Positions 34,351 through 42,757 of a stretch of 64,000 nt of DNA are shown here, one piece after another (within the stretch, counting starts at the first letter, position 1; each line of letters begins with the position of its first letter). The notes beneath the pieces are model-generated. The model was not told the origin of the DNA, searched no databases, and was given only the letters and a program-made list of their open reading frames with translations. A program made the position numbers and the translations under genes. This DNA comes from Bordetella flabilis (GTDB lineage Bacteria; Pseudomonadota; Gammaproteobacteria; Burkholderiales; Burkholderiaceae_B), in the NCBI RefSeq assembly GCF_001676725.1, contig NZ_CP016172.1, forward strand, positions 744,001-808,000. Reading direction: 5' to 3'.

Positions 34351-34935
34351 ATGAGCGACAGCAACAGCAGTTTTCCCGGTTCCCGCCAGCAGCAATGGCT
34401 CCAGCTGTATTACTACATGAGGGCCGCGTTTTCAGTCGTATGGGTATTCGCGGCCTTTACGCTGGGTCAGCATGCCCCGGCCCTCGCAGCCATCCTGCTC
34501 GTGGTCTACCCCGCGTGGGATGCCCTCGCCAACTATGTCGATGCGTCCCGCAGCGGCGGACTGCGAGACAACCGGACGCAAGCCATCAACGTGGTCGTGA
34601 GCATTGCGACTGCAGTCGCCGTCGTGGTCGCATTGCAGGAAAGCATGAATTGGGTGCTCGGGGTGTTTGGTGCCTGGGCCATACTGTCCGGCTTGCTTCA
34701 GCTTGGCACCGCGATCAGGCGTTGGAAGAGCTTCGGTGCGCAATGGGCAATGGTCCTGAGCGGCGCGCAATCGGCGCTCGCTGGCATGTTCTTCATTGCG
34801 CAGGCCGGCAAGCCCGATACGCCATCGATCGCGAACGTGGCAGGCTATGCGGCGGTCGGGGCGCTTTACTTCCTGATCTCGGCGGTATGGTTGTCGGTCA
34901 GCGAACTGCGCCGCAAGGCGGCCCGGTCGTCCTAG
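34351..34935 (+). CDS. DUF308-type integral membrane protein
   Basis: A 194-residue inner-membrane protein with about five to six hydrophobic segments (MRAAFSVVWVFAAFTLG, LAAILLVVYPAWDALANY, AINVVVSIATAVAVVVALQ, VLGVFGAWAILSGLLQLG, VAGYAAVGALYFLISAVWLS). The pattern resembles DUF308/HdeD-like membrane proteins. ATG 34351 has AAAGGAA upstream; the open frame begins earlier at 34,255 but without a ribosome site. It is probably controlled by the TetR encoded just upstream, given the matching palindromes. The molecular role is unknown. Confidence 0.7.
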   Translation: MSDSNSSFPGSRQQQWLQLYYYMRAAFSVVWVFAAFTLGQHAPALAAILLVVYPAWDALANYVDASRSGGLRDNRTQAINVVVSIATAVAVVVALQESMNWVLGVFGAWAILSGLLQLGTAIRRWKSFGAQWAMVLSGAQSALAGMFFIAQAGKPDTPSIANVAGYAAVGALYFLISAVWLSVSELRRKAARSS

Positions 34936-35144
34936 CATCCGAATCGCGCGTCCTCGGCAGGGCGAAGGAGGCGGCGATACAGATTCATATGCGAGAGCTT
35001 TTCTAACACGACTTGCCCATTTATCTGGCTTGCCGCGACCAATACACGGTGGATATCCTGTCGCACTCCTGGATCATCCTCCTGGCCGGCATTCAAGCGA
35101 CCCCGGCCCTGAATCACGATCCCAACTCCAAGAAGGTCTGCTAA

Positions 35145-35906
35145 ATGGATACCGTGTCCCAGGCGCCGCTGATTCTGATAACGGGTGGAAGTCGGGGCAT
35201 GGGCGCCGCGACCGCGCGTCTTGCCGCCGCACAGGGTTACGACGTTGCGATCAGCTTTGTCTCCAGCGAATCTGCTGCCCTTGCGGTGGCGGCCGATGTA
35301 GAAGCTCTGGGCCGCCGGGCTTTACCCGTGCGCGCGGATAGCGCGGATCCGGAGCAGGTCGCCCGGTTATTCGCGGCGATCGATCGGAAGTTCGGCCGCA
35401 TCGATGTACTGGTGAACAACGCTGCGGTACTGGCGCGCCAGTCCCGGCTGGAGGATCTGGACTTCGAGCGGATGCGTCGTATCTTTGCCGTCAACTCGAT
35501 CGGCCCTATCCTGTGCGCGCAGCAAGCGGTGAAGCGGATGGCCTATCGTCACAATGGGCGGGGCGGCGCCGTGATCAATATCTCTTCGGCATCGGCCCGG
35601 CTTGGCAGTCCCAACGAGTATGTGGACTACGCTGCATCGAAGGGCGCCGTCGAGACATTCACGACCGGATTTGCAAAGGAGGTCGCCCGGGAGGGCATAC
35701 GGGTCAACTGCATACGACCTGGGCATATCTATACAGAGATGCACGCCAGCGGGGGGGAGCCGGGACGAGTCGATCGCGTCAAGGACTCCATTCCCATGGG
35801 AAGAGGAGGGCAGCCTGAGGAAGTTGCGCGGGCGGTTCTATGGCTGGCCAGCGCGGAGGCTTCTTTCATCACCGGCACATTCCTCGATGTCACTGGCGGC
35901 AAGTGA
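35145..35906 (+). CDS. Short-chain dehydrogenase/reductase, glucose-1-dehydrogenase-like
   Basis: A 253-residue classical SDR with cofactor loop TGGSRGMGAATA, NNAAV, the catalytic Ser in NISSASARLG and Tyr/Lys in YAASK. The C-terminal FITGTFLDVTGGK is typical of the FabG/glucose dehydrogenase group. An AAGAAGG ribosome site lies about 10 bp before ATG 35145. The 208 bp upstream (34,936-35,144) show nothing else recognisable. It stands alone, so the substrate cannot be inferred. Confidence 0.83.
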   Translation: MDTVSQAPLILITGGSRGMGAATARLAAAQGYDVAISFVSSESAALAVAADVEALGRRALPVRADSADPEQVARLFAAIDRKFGRIDVLVNNAAVLARQSRLEDLDFERMRRIFAVNSIGPILCAQQAVKRMAYRHNGRGGAVINISSASARLGSPNEYVDYAASKGAVETFTTGFAKEVAREGIRVNCIRPGHIYTEMHASGGEPGRVDRVKDSIPMGRGGQPEEVARAVLWLASAEASFITGTFLDVTGGK

Positions 35907-36067
35907 GCGGGCAACGGTCGTTATCCAGCACTATCTGACCCGTCAATACACGCGAGCCTGGGTTTCCAGTAAAAGAGTGGCCTGATGGTGGCAAATCCCA
36001 CTCGCAGTAGACTGCGTCCTGCGAGACGGCATTCGTCCGTGTCCCCGCTCCTTTACCCCAGGCTCCA

Positions 36068-36301
36068 ATGCAAACCATCGAATTCGACCTCGCGCCCGGC
36101 GCTCTCCATATTGAAGTAAACCACCTGCTCAAGGTCACGGGCGTCTGCGATAGCGGTGGCGCCGCCAAGGCCATGGTGGCGGACGGCATGGTCAGCGTGG
36201 ACGGGGCGGTGGAAACGCGCAAGACGGCGAAGATCCGTGCCGGACAAACGGTGAGCTGCGCGGATGTGCGCATCGTTGTGCGCCAGGGCGCCGAAGCATG
36301 A
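36068..36301 (+). CDS. S4-domain RNA-binding protein, YbcJ-like
   Basis: A 77-residue protein made of a single S4 RNA-binding domain: HLLKVTGVCDSGGAAKAMVA, then DGMVSVDGAVETRKTAKIRA and a beta end. Size and motif match YbcJ-type small S4 proteins, thought to bind structured RNA. Its stop overlaps the start of the next gene (ATGA at 36,298), so the two are translationally coupled. Confidence 0.85.
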   Translation: MQTIEFDLAPGALHIEVNHLLKVTGVCDSGGAAKAMVADGMVSVDGAVETRKTAKIRAGQTVSCADVRIVVRQGAEA

Positions 36302-36873
36302 AGCTCAAGCCGTCCAGGAATTCGATTTTCGGGATACTGCTGCGTTCGCCATGGTGGATGAGTGCCGGTATCGCGGTCCTGCTGGTCCTCGGCGCCATTG
36401 CGGCGTTGCCCAAGGAGTATTGGGCGATTGGCGTTTTTGCCGCGATACCCTTCGCCGCCATTGCCATCCTGGCCGGCTTGCGTCAATTGCGGACCCCCTC
36501 TGCTTCACGCGTTGAAGCGGTCGCCGCGACCGTCGTGGCCATGCCATGGCCGGTATTCTCGAAGGCCATCCAGGCGGGTTTCGAACGCGACGGTTGCCAG
36601 GTGGAGCGTTTGAACGAAGCGGGCGCGGACTTCGCCTTGACGAAGAAGGGCCGCATCGCGCTGGTCAGCGCGCAGCGCTGGAAAGCGGCCCGTACAGGTA
36701 TCGACACGGTCCGCAAGCTGCAAGCCGTCCGTGAGTCACGTGCCGCGCACGAAGCGGTCTACATCGCCCTGGGAGACATCTCTCCTTCGGCGCGGGAGTA
36801 TGCGGCCGCGCATGGCATATCCTTCATGACCGCGCCGGACCTGGCGAAGCTATTGCGGGGTTCGGGAATCTGA
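36298..36873 (+). CDS. Membrane-anchored Mrr-like restriction-endonuclease-fold protein
   Basis: A 191-residue protein. Two N-terminal membrane segments (residues about 17-60: WWMSAGIAVLLVLGAIAALP and AIGVFAAIPFAAIAILAGL) are followed by a cytoplasmic domain resembling the Mrr/PD-(D/E)xK fold: an FERDGCQVERLNEAGADFAL strand-helix-Asp block, GRIALVSAQRW where Mrr has the E-x-K strand, and a VYIALGDISPSA strand. The Lys of the motif appears replaced (VSAQRW), so nuclease activity is doubtful. It is coupled to the S4 gene and overlaps the convergent gene at 36,850 by 24 bp. Confidence 0.65.
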   Translation: MKLKPSRNSIFGILLRSPWWMSAGIAVLLVLGAIAALPKEYWAIGVFAAIPFAAIAILAGLRQLRTPSASRVEAVAATVVAMPWPVFSKAIQAGFERDGCQVERLNEAGADFALTKKGRIALVSAQRWKAARTGIDTVRKLQAVRESRAAHEAVYIALGDISPSAREYAAAHGISFMTAPDLAKLLRGSGI

Positions 36874-37374
36874 CCCCGCCGGCTTTCCGAAACCGCCGGC
36901 CACCCAGTCCGATGCGCGTTGCACGCCCAGTTTGTACGTCGGTGGGACATGGACCTGGGCCAACTGCTCGCCGAACTCATCGTACGCGCTCAGCACCGCA
37001 TACGGCTCGTCTTCGTCGGGGACGATGTCCAGCTTGATGGTCAGGCGGCCCTGGGCGGTATCGACCTTCACGCTCTTGTGCAGCGTTGCATGCAGTTGCT
37101 GTTCGTGCCGGCGCAGGACTTCGTTGGCGGTCTTGACCAGGGTGAAGAAGGCAGGCGAGTCGAGCGGCTTCGGGTTCTTCTTGTCGCGTCCCATGGTCCA
37201 GGGGCCTACCAGGGCCGGTTCGGATTCGCCGTCCTTGGTCATCTCCACGGCCCAGCCGTCGTCGTCCTCGTTCTTGATTATCCGCGCGGTCCAGCCATCA
37301 TCACACCAAAGCCGGGGCTCCTGCGTCTTGCGGTCTTCGGGCACATCGCTGTCCGGGATGGGGGTGTCGTTCAC
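36850..37374 (-). CDS. Conserved hypothetical protein, acidic
   Basis: A 174-residue soluble protein with no family that I recognise. It is rich in Asp/Glu at the N-terminus (MNDTPIPDSDVPED), has a Trp-containing beta block (WCDDGWTARI, DDGWAVEM), a GPWTMGRDKKNPKPLD stretch, and a predicted alpha/beta C-terminal half (RLTIKLDIVPDEDEPYAVLS). There is no signal peptide, membrane segment or catalytic motif. It sits alone on the - strand, and its 3' end overlaps the Mrr-like gene. Confidence 0.65.
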   Translation of the reverse strand: MNDTPIPDSDVPEDRKTQEPRLWCDDGWTARIIKNEDDDGWAVEMTKDGESEPALVGPWTMGRDKKNPKPLDSPAFFTLVKTANEVLRRHEQQLHATLHKSVKVDTAQGRLTIKLDIVPDEDEPYAVLSAYDEFGEQLAQVHVPPTYKLGVQRASDWVAGGFGKPAGSDSRTPQ

Positions 37375-37561
37375 TGCGGTATTTCTCCTGCCCTTTGTTC
37401 GTCCGTAGACCGTCCCGCATCATACCTACAGTTGCTATCGGCCCGCTGGCGCGCCAGCCCGTTGCCGGAATTCGCCGCGGCGCCTCCACTGGACCGCGAT
37501 GGCCCAGCGCGCGTCCGGTGCGCCACCGGCGCGCTGCACAAGGTTCCCGGCCTGCGTCCTT

Positions 37562-38830
37562 TCAAAAGCCGAACTTGCGCGCGGCGTCCAGCGCCAGCCC
37601 GGCGCCGATGCTGCCGAACAGGTCGCCTTCGACGTTGCGCACGCCAGGCAGCATCGCGCCTATGCGTTCGCGCAGGCATGAGACCCGGCTGGAACCGCCG
37701 GTGAAGAACACGGTGTCCACGGCCGACCTGGCGACGCCGGCCTCGCGCAGCAGGGCGGCGACGCTGCTTTCGATGCGGTCGATCAAGGGCGCCGTGGCCT
37801 GGTCCAGGTCGGCGCGCGTTATGGCCAGCGTGCGGTCCGGTGCGATGCGATCCAGGCTGGCCTCGGTGGCCGGCGCGTCGGACAGGTCGATCTTGGCTTG
37901 TTCCACCTGCAGCGACAGCCAATGCCCGGCGCGCTCTTTGACCAGCGTAAGCAGCAGCTCTATCTTGTCCCGCTCCGCCGCGTTGGCACGGATGTACGAC
38001 AGCGTTTCCTGCGCCTTGTTGGTGTAGGCGAAATTGATGGTGTGCCACGACGCAAGGTTGGAGTACGGCGTGGAAGGTACGTCCTTGCCGCTGCGCAACT
38101 TGCCGCCGAGCCCGAGCAGCGGCATGAAAGCAGCCAGGTTCAAGTGGCGGTCGAAATCTCCACCCCCGATATGCACGCCACCGTGGGCAAGGATATCTTC
38201 GCGGCGGTCGGGCTTGCCGGCGCGCTCCGGCCCCAGGCGGATCAAGGAGAAGTCCGACGTGCCGCCACCGATGTCGATTACCAGCACCAGTTCTTCGCGG
38301 GCGATCTGGGACTCGTAATCGAAGGCCGCAGCCAGCGGTTCGTACTGGAAGGCGACGTGCTCGAAACCCACCGCGGCGGCGATTTCGCCCAGGGTCTCCT
38401 GGGCGTTGCGATCGGCCGCCTCGTCGCCATCGACAAAAAAGGCCGGCCGGCCCATGACCACGGAAGTGAAGGTACGCCCCGCGGCTGCCTCCGCGCGCGC
38501 CTTCAGCCGGGCGATGAAGTGGGTAAGCAGGACCCGGAATGGGACGGCGCGGCCGCCGATCTCCGTATGGCCGTCGATCAGCGAGCTGCCCAGCAGGTTC
38601 TTCATGGCGCGCATCAGGCGCCCGTCGTAGCCGGCCAGGTAATCCTCCAGCGCGGCGCGGCCGTAGCTGACGGTGCTGTCTTCTGCGTGGAAGAAGATTG
38701 CCGACGGCATCGTCGGGTGGCCGTCTTCCAGGGGCAACAGGGCAGATGCGCCAGGGCGGTACCACCCCACAGCGGAATTGGAGGTGCCGAAGTCGATGCC
38801 GCAGGCGCGGGCATGGGCGGAAGGATTCAT
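37562..38830 (-). CDS. Hsp70-family chaperone-like protein, YegD type
   Basis: A 422-residue actin/Hsp70 ATPase-domain protein without the usual C-terminal substrate domain. Nucleotide motifs: GIDFGTSNSAVG (phosphate 1), VLVIDIGGGTSDFSLI (phosphate 2), HIGGGDFDRHL and FFTGGSSRVSCLRERIG (adenosine). The length and the LEDGHPTMPSAIFF segment match YegD. Its cellular clients are unknown. ATG 38830 begins the conserved sequence; the frame extends upstream but without similarity. The hypothetical gene at 38,925 is on the same strand, 94 bp upstream. Confidence 0.82.
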   Translation of the reverse strand: MNPSAHARACGIDFGTSNSAVGWYRPGASALLPLEDGHPTMPSAIFFHAEDSTVSYGRAALEDYLAGYDGRLMRAMKNLLGSSLIDGHTEIGGRAVPFRVLLTHFIARLKARAEAAAGRTFTSVVMGRPAFFVDGDEAADRNAQETLGEIAAAVGFEHVAFQYEPLAAAFDYESQIAREELVLVIDIGGGTSDFSLIRLGPERAGKPDRREDILAHGGVHIGGGDFDRHLNLAAFMPLLGLGGKLRSGKDVPSTPYSNLASWHTINFAYTNKAQETLSYIRANAAERDKIELLLTLVKERAGHWLSLQVEQAKIDLSDAPATEASLDRIAPDRTLAITRADLDQATAPLIDRIESSVAALLREAGVARSAVDTVFFTGGSSRVSCLRERIGAMLPGVRNVEGDLFGSIGAGLALDAARKFGF

Positions 38831-38924
38831 AAAAATGCGCGCGCCCCGCGGCGAGCCGGCGCGGGGCGCGATGGTGTTGTCAAAGGGCGATTGTACGGCG
38901 AGGACTGTATGGATGCCCGGCTTG

Positions 38925-39794
38925 TCATGCACGCGGGCCGCGCAGCTTGACGATGCCGAAGCCCAGTGCCACCGCCGCGGCCAGGAAGGCGAGGGCGGCC
39001 AGCCAGCCGGACCCGGTCATGACATAGACGCCCAGGCCCGCGCCCGCCGCGACGACCGCGCCGAACCATTCCAGCACGTTATCCCAGCCGCCTCCGGCCT
39101 TGCGCGGCGTTTTCGCGGCGTGCGGCCGATGCGATTCTTCGCTTTGTGAGGGCATCGGCGGAGCGCCGGTCCTCTTTTTCCGCGGGTCGGGGAAGCGCTC
39201 CCGCAGCGCCGCCGGGGGCCAGGCTTCATAACCGGTGCCCGCCAATGTCCAGACCGGGTCCACATCATGCCTCGCAAGCTCGGACCTGATCTGTTCGAGC
39301 GCCTTGCCGCCGGGAAGGTTCTCGATCTCCGCGAGGCAGGCGCGCAGCCATGGCTCGGCGTCGGCGGCATCGGGCAGGCCGCGGGTACGGAGCACGATAT
39401 GGTCCGCGAAGCGCTGCGCTATCAATGTCTCGAAGGATTCGTAAATCGCGCGGTAGCGTTCCCCAATGGCGCCGATGATGGCTTCTCGCCGTGCCGCCAG
39501 GCGCGTAATCCCGGTAGCCCGGTCGATGGCAAGGTAGGGGTAGGCGGCCTCGGCGCCAAAGTCCTCCAGGCATTCCTCGCGTTCGACAGCCGAGGCTTCG
39601 TCGTCAGCGTCGTACTCGTCGATGAAGCGCGCGTGCCGGATGTCGTCGGCGCCGAAGAGCGCCCGCCAGAAAAGCGGGAAGAAAGCGTTGGCTTCCAGCT
39701 CGACGCCATGACCGAAGAAGTCACGCCATTCATTGCGGCTGCCTTCGGGCATCCGGGGCTGTGACGCGCTCGACAGGAAGATGGGATGGGACAT
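38925..39794 (-). CDS. Hypothetical protein with C-terminal membrane hairpin
   Basis: A 289-residue protein of no family that I recognise. The N-terminal 200 residues are soluble, acidic and helical (YDADDEASAVEREECLEDFG). A Pro/Lys-rich linker (RFPDPRKKRTGAPPMPSQSE) leads to two closely spaced membrane segments near the end (WFGAVVAAGAGLGVYVM and GWLAALAFLAAAVALGFGIV). There is no signal peptide. It lies directly upstream of the YegD-like gene on the same strand and may form an operon with it. The start is taken at ATG 39794 (MSHPIFL). Confidence 0.6.
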   Translation of the reverse strand: MSHPIFLSSASQPRMPEGSRNEWRDFFGHGVELEANAFFPLFWRALFGADDIRHARFIDEYDADDEASAVEREECLEDFGAEAAYPYLAIDRATGITRLAARREAIIGAIGERYRAIYESFETLIAQRFADHIVLRTRGLPDAADAEPWLRACLAEIENLPGGKALEQIRSELARHDVDPVWTLAGTGYEAWPPAALRERFPDPRKKRTGAPPMPSQSEESHRPHAAKTPRKAGGGWDNVLEWFGAVVAAGAGLGVYVMTGSGWLAALAFLAAAVALGFGIVKLRGPRA

Positions 39795-39893
39795 GCGCTC
39801 CGCTCCGTGTATCGGCTGCCGCGATCTTAGCAAGGACCGGGCAGGCCGCAGTAGTGCCGGGTGGGGACCGGCTCTGCGCGCCGACTACCGGCC

Positions 39894-40877
39894 TCAATGT
39901 GAGGAGACGAACTTCGCCTCCGGAAATGCCGGCGGCAGCGCGAAGCTCTCGCGCAGGCGCTTCGTCTCCGCAGCGGGAGTACGGCCGAAGAGTCGCTTGA
40001 ACTCGCGGTTGAATTGAGACGGGCTGGCATAGCCGACGGCATGGCATGCGGCTTCCGCGGTCATGCCCTGGCGCACCATCAGCAAGCGGGCCTGATGCAA
40101 TCGCGTGGATTTCACGTATTGCATCGGCGAAGTACTGGTGATGGCCTTGAAGTGGCTGTGAAACGTGGGAATACTCATCCCGGCCTGGTTCGCCAGGCCA
40201 GGGAGGTCCAGCGGCTCCGCATACGTGGCATGGATGCGCTCGAGCGCCTTTCCGATCTTGCCGAATTGTCCTTGCATGGCCAAAGCCGCACGCATTGTGT
40301 CGCCCTGCGCGCCGGTGAGAACACGGAAATACAGTTCACGTACCAGCCCCCGTCCAAGTATCGCGGCGTCAAGCGGCTGGTTCATGGCTTCCAGGAAGCG
40401 CAGTACAGATGCTCGCATCGACGCGTCCATGGGGCTCGACATCATCGGTTGCGGCGCATCCTGCGACGATGGCGGGCCATGACGATCTATCTGGATCATG
40501 AGCTCTGCCGCCACCTGGAAGTCCAGATGCATGTACAGCGCCAGAAGAGGAGACTCCGGCGTCGCGTCGGTTTCCATTGTGAAGGGGACCGGTACCGCGA
40601 CGGCGAGGTAATGCTGGGCGTCGTAGACATACACCCGGTCACCCAGGAATCCCCGCTTCCTGCCCTGGCAGACGATCACGATGCCCGGATCGTAGAGCAC
40701 CGGTGTGCGAGTCAACGGCCGGTCCGAACGCAGGATGCGCACATCGGGCAACACGGTCAGGTTGTAGCCTTCCTGCGGGGCGAGCGCGGTCAGCAGCGTC
40801 ACCATCCGTCGTTGTTCATCGGCATCCGCGCAGGCAACGGGCCACTCGATGCGTTGAGCGCGGGGTCGTGGATTCAT
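39894..40877 (-). CDS. AraC-family regulator (AraC_N type)
   Basis: A 327-residue regulator. The N-terminal AraC-type ligand domain has the family phrase GIVIVCQGRKRGFLGD and VYVYDAQHYL. The C-terminal double HTH (about 215-320) reads LDLPGLANQAGMSIPTFHSH and the second helix set around YASPSQFNREFKRLFG. It diverges from an SDR gene at 40,975 across 97 bp. Such AraC/oxidoreductase pairs usually mean the regulator activates the reductase gene. A clear paralogue is at 51,267, also beside SDR genes. Confidence 0.87.
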   Translation of the reverse strand: MNPRPRAQRIEWPVACADADEQRRMVTLLTALAPQEGYNLTVLPDVRILRSDRPLTRTPVLYDPGIVIVCQGRKRGFLGDRVYVYDAQHYLAVAVPVPFTMETDATPESPLLALYMHLDFQVAAELMIQIDRHGPPSSQDAPQPMMSSPMDASMRASVLRFLEAMNQPLDAAILGRGLVRELYFRVLTGAQGDTMRAALAMQGQFGKIGKALERIHATYAEPLDLPGLANQAGMSIPTFHSHFKAITSTSPMQYVKSTRLHQARLLMVRQGMTAEAACHAVGYASPSQFNREFKRLFGRTPAAETKRLRESFALPPAFPEAKFVSSH

Positions 40878-40974
40878 AGAATCAGGCAATAAAAACAGAG
40901 GTTTATGGCTGATTTCGGGCGAATGTCGAGAATAACATGCAGTTCTCGAAACTGATTCGAAGGGAGCACTTGCG

Positions 40975-41808
40975 ATGTCATCAACCAGAACCATGCTTAT
41001 CACCGGCGTCAGCAGCGGCTTTGGACGCGCATTGGCGGAGGAAGCGCTGGCCGCGGGATATCGGGTGGTCGGCACGGTGCGGAGCGAGCAGGCGAAGCAC
41101 GACTTCGAATCGCTCAATGCCGCGCGCGCATTCGGCCGAATACTGGATGTCACCGACTTTGATTCCATCCCGGACGTCGTCAACGATATCGAGGCGAACC
41201 TCGGTCCGCTGGACGTGCTGGTGAACAACGCCGGTTACGGTCACGAGGGCGTCATGGAAGAATCTCCCCTGGATGCGATGCGCCGGCAATTCGACGTAAA
41301 CGTGTTCGGTGCCGTTGCCGTCACGAAGTGCGTGTTGCCGCATATGCGCGAGCGCAGGCATGGCCATATCCTGAACATCACGTCGATGGGCGGCTTTATC
41401 ACCATGCCTGGCATCGCCTATTACTGCGGCAGCAAATTCGCCTTGGAAGGGATTTCCGAAGTCCTGGGCAAGGAAGTAAGGCAGTTCGGTATCCGCGTGA
41501 CCGCCGTGGCGCCCGGCTCGTTCCGCACGGACTGGGCAGGCCGGTCGATGGTTCGATCGCCGCGTTCGATCGCGGACTACGACTCCTTGTTCGACCCGAT
41601 CCGCAAAGGTCGCGAAGAAAAATCCGGCAGGCAACTCGGGGATCCCGTGAAGGCTGCACGCGCGATGTTGTCCATCATCGACGCCGATGAGCCGCCTGCG
41701 CATCTGCTGTTGGGAAGTGACGCGCTCGGCATGGTCCGGGAAAAGTTTTCGTTGCTCAGTGCCGAACTCGATGCCTGGGAAAGCGTTACACGGTCCACGG
41801 ACGGATAG
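40975..41808 (+). CDS. Short-chain dehydrogenase/reductase, divergent from AraC
   Basis: A 277-residue SDR with GVSSGFGRALAEEA as the cofactor loop, NNAGYGHEG, the catalytic Ser in NITSMGGFI and Tyr/Lys in YYCGSK. The C-terminal extension (LLLGSDALGMVREKF) is typical of the oxidoreductase subgroup annotated as SDR/NAD(P)-dependent with loose substrate specificity. GAAGGGAG precedes ATG 40975. It is probably controlled by the divergent AraC gene. Confidence 0.85.
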   Translation: MSSTRTMLITGVSSGFGRALAEEALAAGYRVVGTVRSEQAKHDFESLNAARAFGRILDVTDFDSIPDVVNDIEANLGPLDVLVNNAGYGHEGVMEESPLDAMRRQFDVNVFGAVAVTKCVLPHMRERRHGHILNITSMGGFITMPGIAYYCGSKFALEGISEVLGKEVRQFGIRVTAVAPGSFRTDWAGRSMVRSPRSIADYDSLFDPIRKGREEKSGRQLGDPVKAARAMLSIIDADEPPAHLLLGSDALGMVREKFSLLSAELDAWESVTRSTDG

Positions 41809-41956
41809 CCGGGAAGGCGCCAGTCGCGCATCGGGGTGTCCGGCGCGTTGACAGCAGGCCGCGTGCGATAGGGATCGTGCAACCGCCGCAATTGGCGCGT
41901 ACCCACTATGATAGGTCGCGACGGCGCGCGGGCGCCGCACGAGCCGGAGAGCACGT

Positions 41957-42712
41957 ATGGATTACCTGTTATCGCTGACCCAGGACCCTGCCGCCTGGAT
42001 TGCGCTGGCGACACTGATCGCAATGGAAGTCGTACTGGGCATCGACAACCTGATCTTCATTTCGATCCTCACGAACAAGCTGCCGGCGGCGCAGCAGGCG
42101 CGCGGCCGACGCATCGGCATCGGCCTGGCCCTGATCCTGCGGCTGGCGCTGCTTGGCACGGTGGCTTTCATCGTGCAGCTCACGCAGCCGTTGTTCGAGA
42201 TATTCGGGCGCGGCATCTCCTGGCGCGATCTCATCCTGATCGCCGGCGGCCTGTTCCTGGTTTGGAAGGCGACCAAGGAAATCCATCACCATGTCGATCC
42301 CGACCCGGGCGGCGACATATTCGAAGGCAAGGCGGCCACCATCGGGTTTGCCGCGGCCATCGGCCAGATTCTATTGCTGGACCTGGTGTTCTCGATCGAC
42401 AGCATCATCACCGCGGTAGGCATGACCGAGCATATCCCCATCATGTTCATCGCGGTGATCGTCGCCGTGCTGGTCATGCTGCTGGCCGCCGATCCGCTGG
42501 CTCGCTTCATCCAGCGCAATCCCACGGTTGTGATGCTGGCCCTGGGTTTCCTCCTGATGATCGGCATGACGCTGATCGCGGAAGGCTTTGGCGCCCACGT
42601 GCCCAAGGGTTACATCTACGCCGCCATGGCGTTTTCCGCCCTGGTCGAAGGCCTGAACCTGATGGCGCGGCGCGCCAAGGACCGACGCGGCGGTGGGGCG
42701 GGGGGCCACTGA
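41957..42712 (+). CDS. TerC-family integral membrane protein
   Basis: A 251-residue inner-membrane protein with about seven hydrophobic segments and the TerC hallmarks: [16 protein letters not shown] near the N-terminus and [18 protein letters not shown] in mid-protein. The paired acidic residues within membrane segments are thought to bind metal. TerC/Alx-type proteins are linked to manganese export and membrane-protein metalation. I looked for a yybP-ykoY riboswitch in the 148-bp leader and did not recognise one. The C-terminus is Arg/Gly-rich. Confidence 0.88.
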   Translation: MDYLLSLTQDPAAWIALATLIAMEVVLGIDNLIFISILTNKLPAAQQARGRRIGIGLALILRLALLGTVAFIVQLTQPLFEIFGRGISWRDLILIAGGLFLVWKATKEIHHHVDPDPGGDIFEGKAATIGFAAAIGQILLLDLVFSIDSIITAVGMTEHIPIMFIAVIVAVLVMLLAADPLARFIQRNPTVVMLALGFLLMIGMTLIAEGFGAHVPKGYIYAAMAFSALVEGLNLMARRAKDRRGGGAGGH

Positions 42713-42757
42713 GCGGAGAGGGCTGGCGCCAAGCCGATCGCCCCCACGCCGACGCCC

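Noticed and set aside
38925..39794. Possible J-domain or GrpE partner for the YegD-like Hsp70
   Set aside because: No HPD motif or GrpE-like sequence was found; left as hypothetical.
41809..41956. yybP-ykoY manganese riboswitch before terC
   Set aside because: TerC genes sometimes carry one, but the leader shows no conserved core that I can recognise; only a TTGACA-like box at 41,848 without a matching -10.
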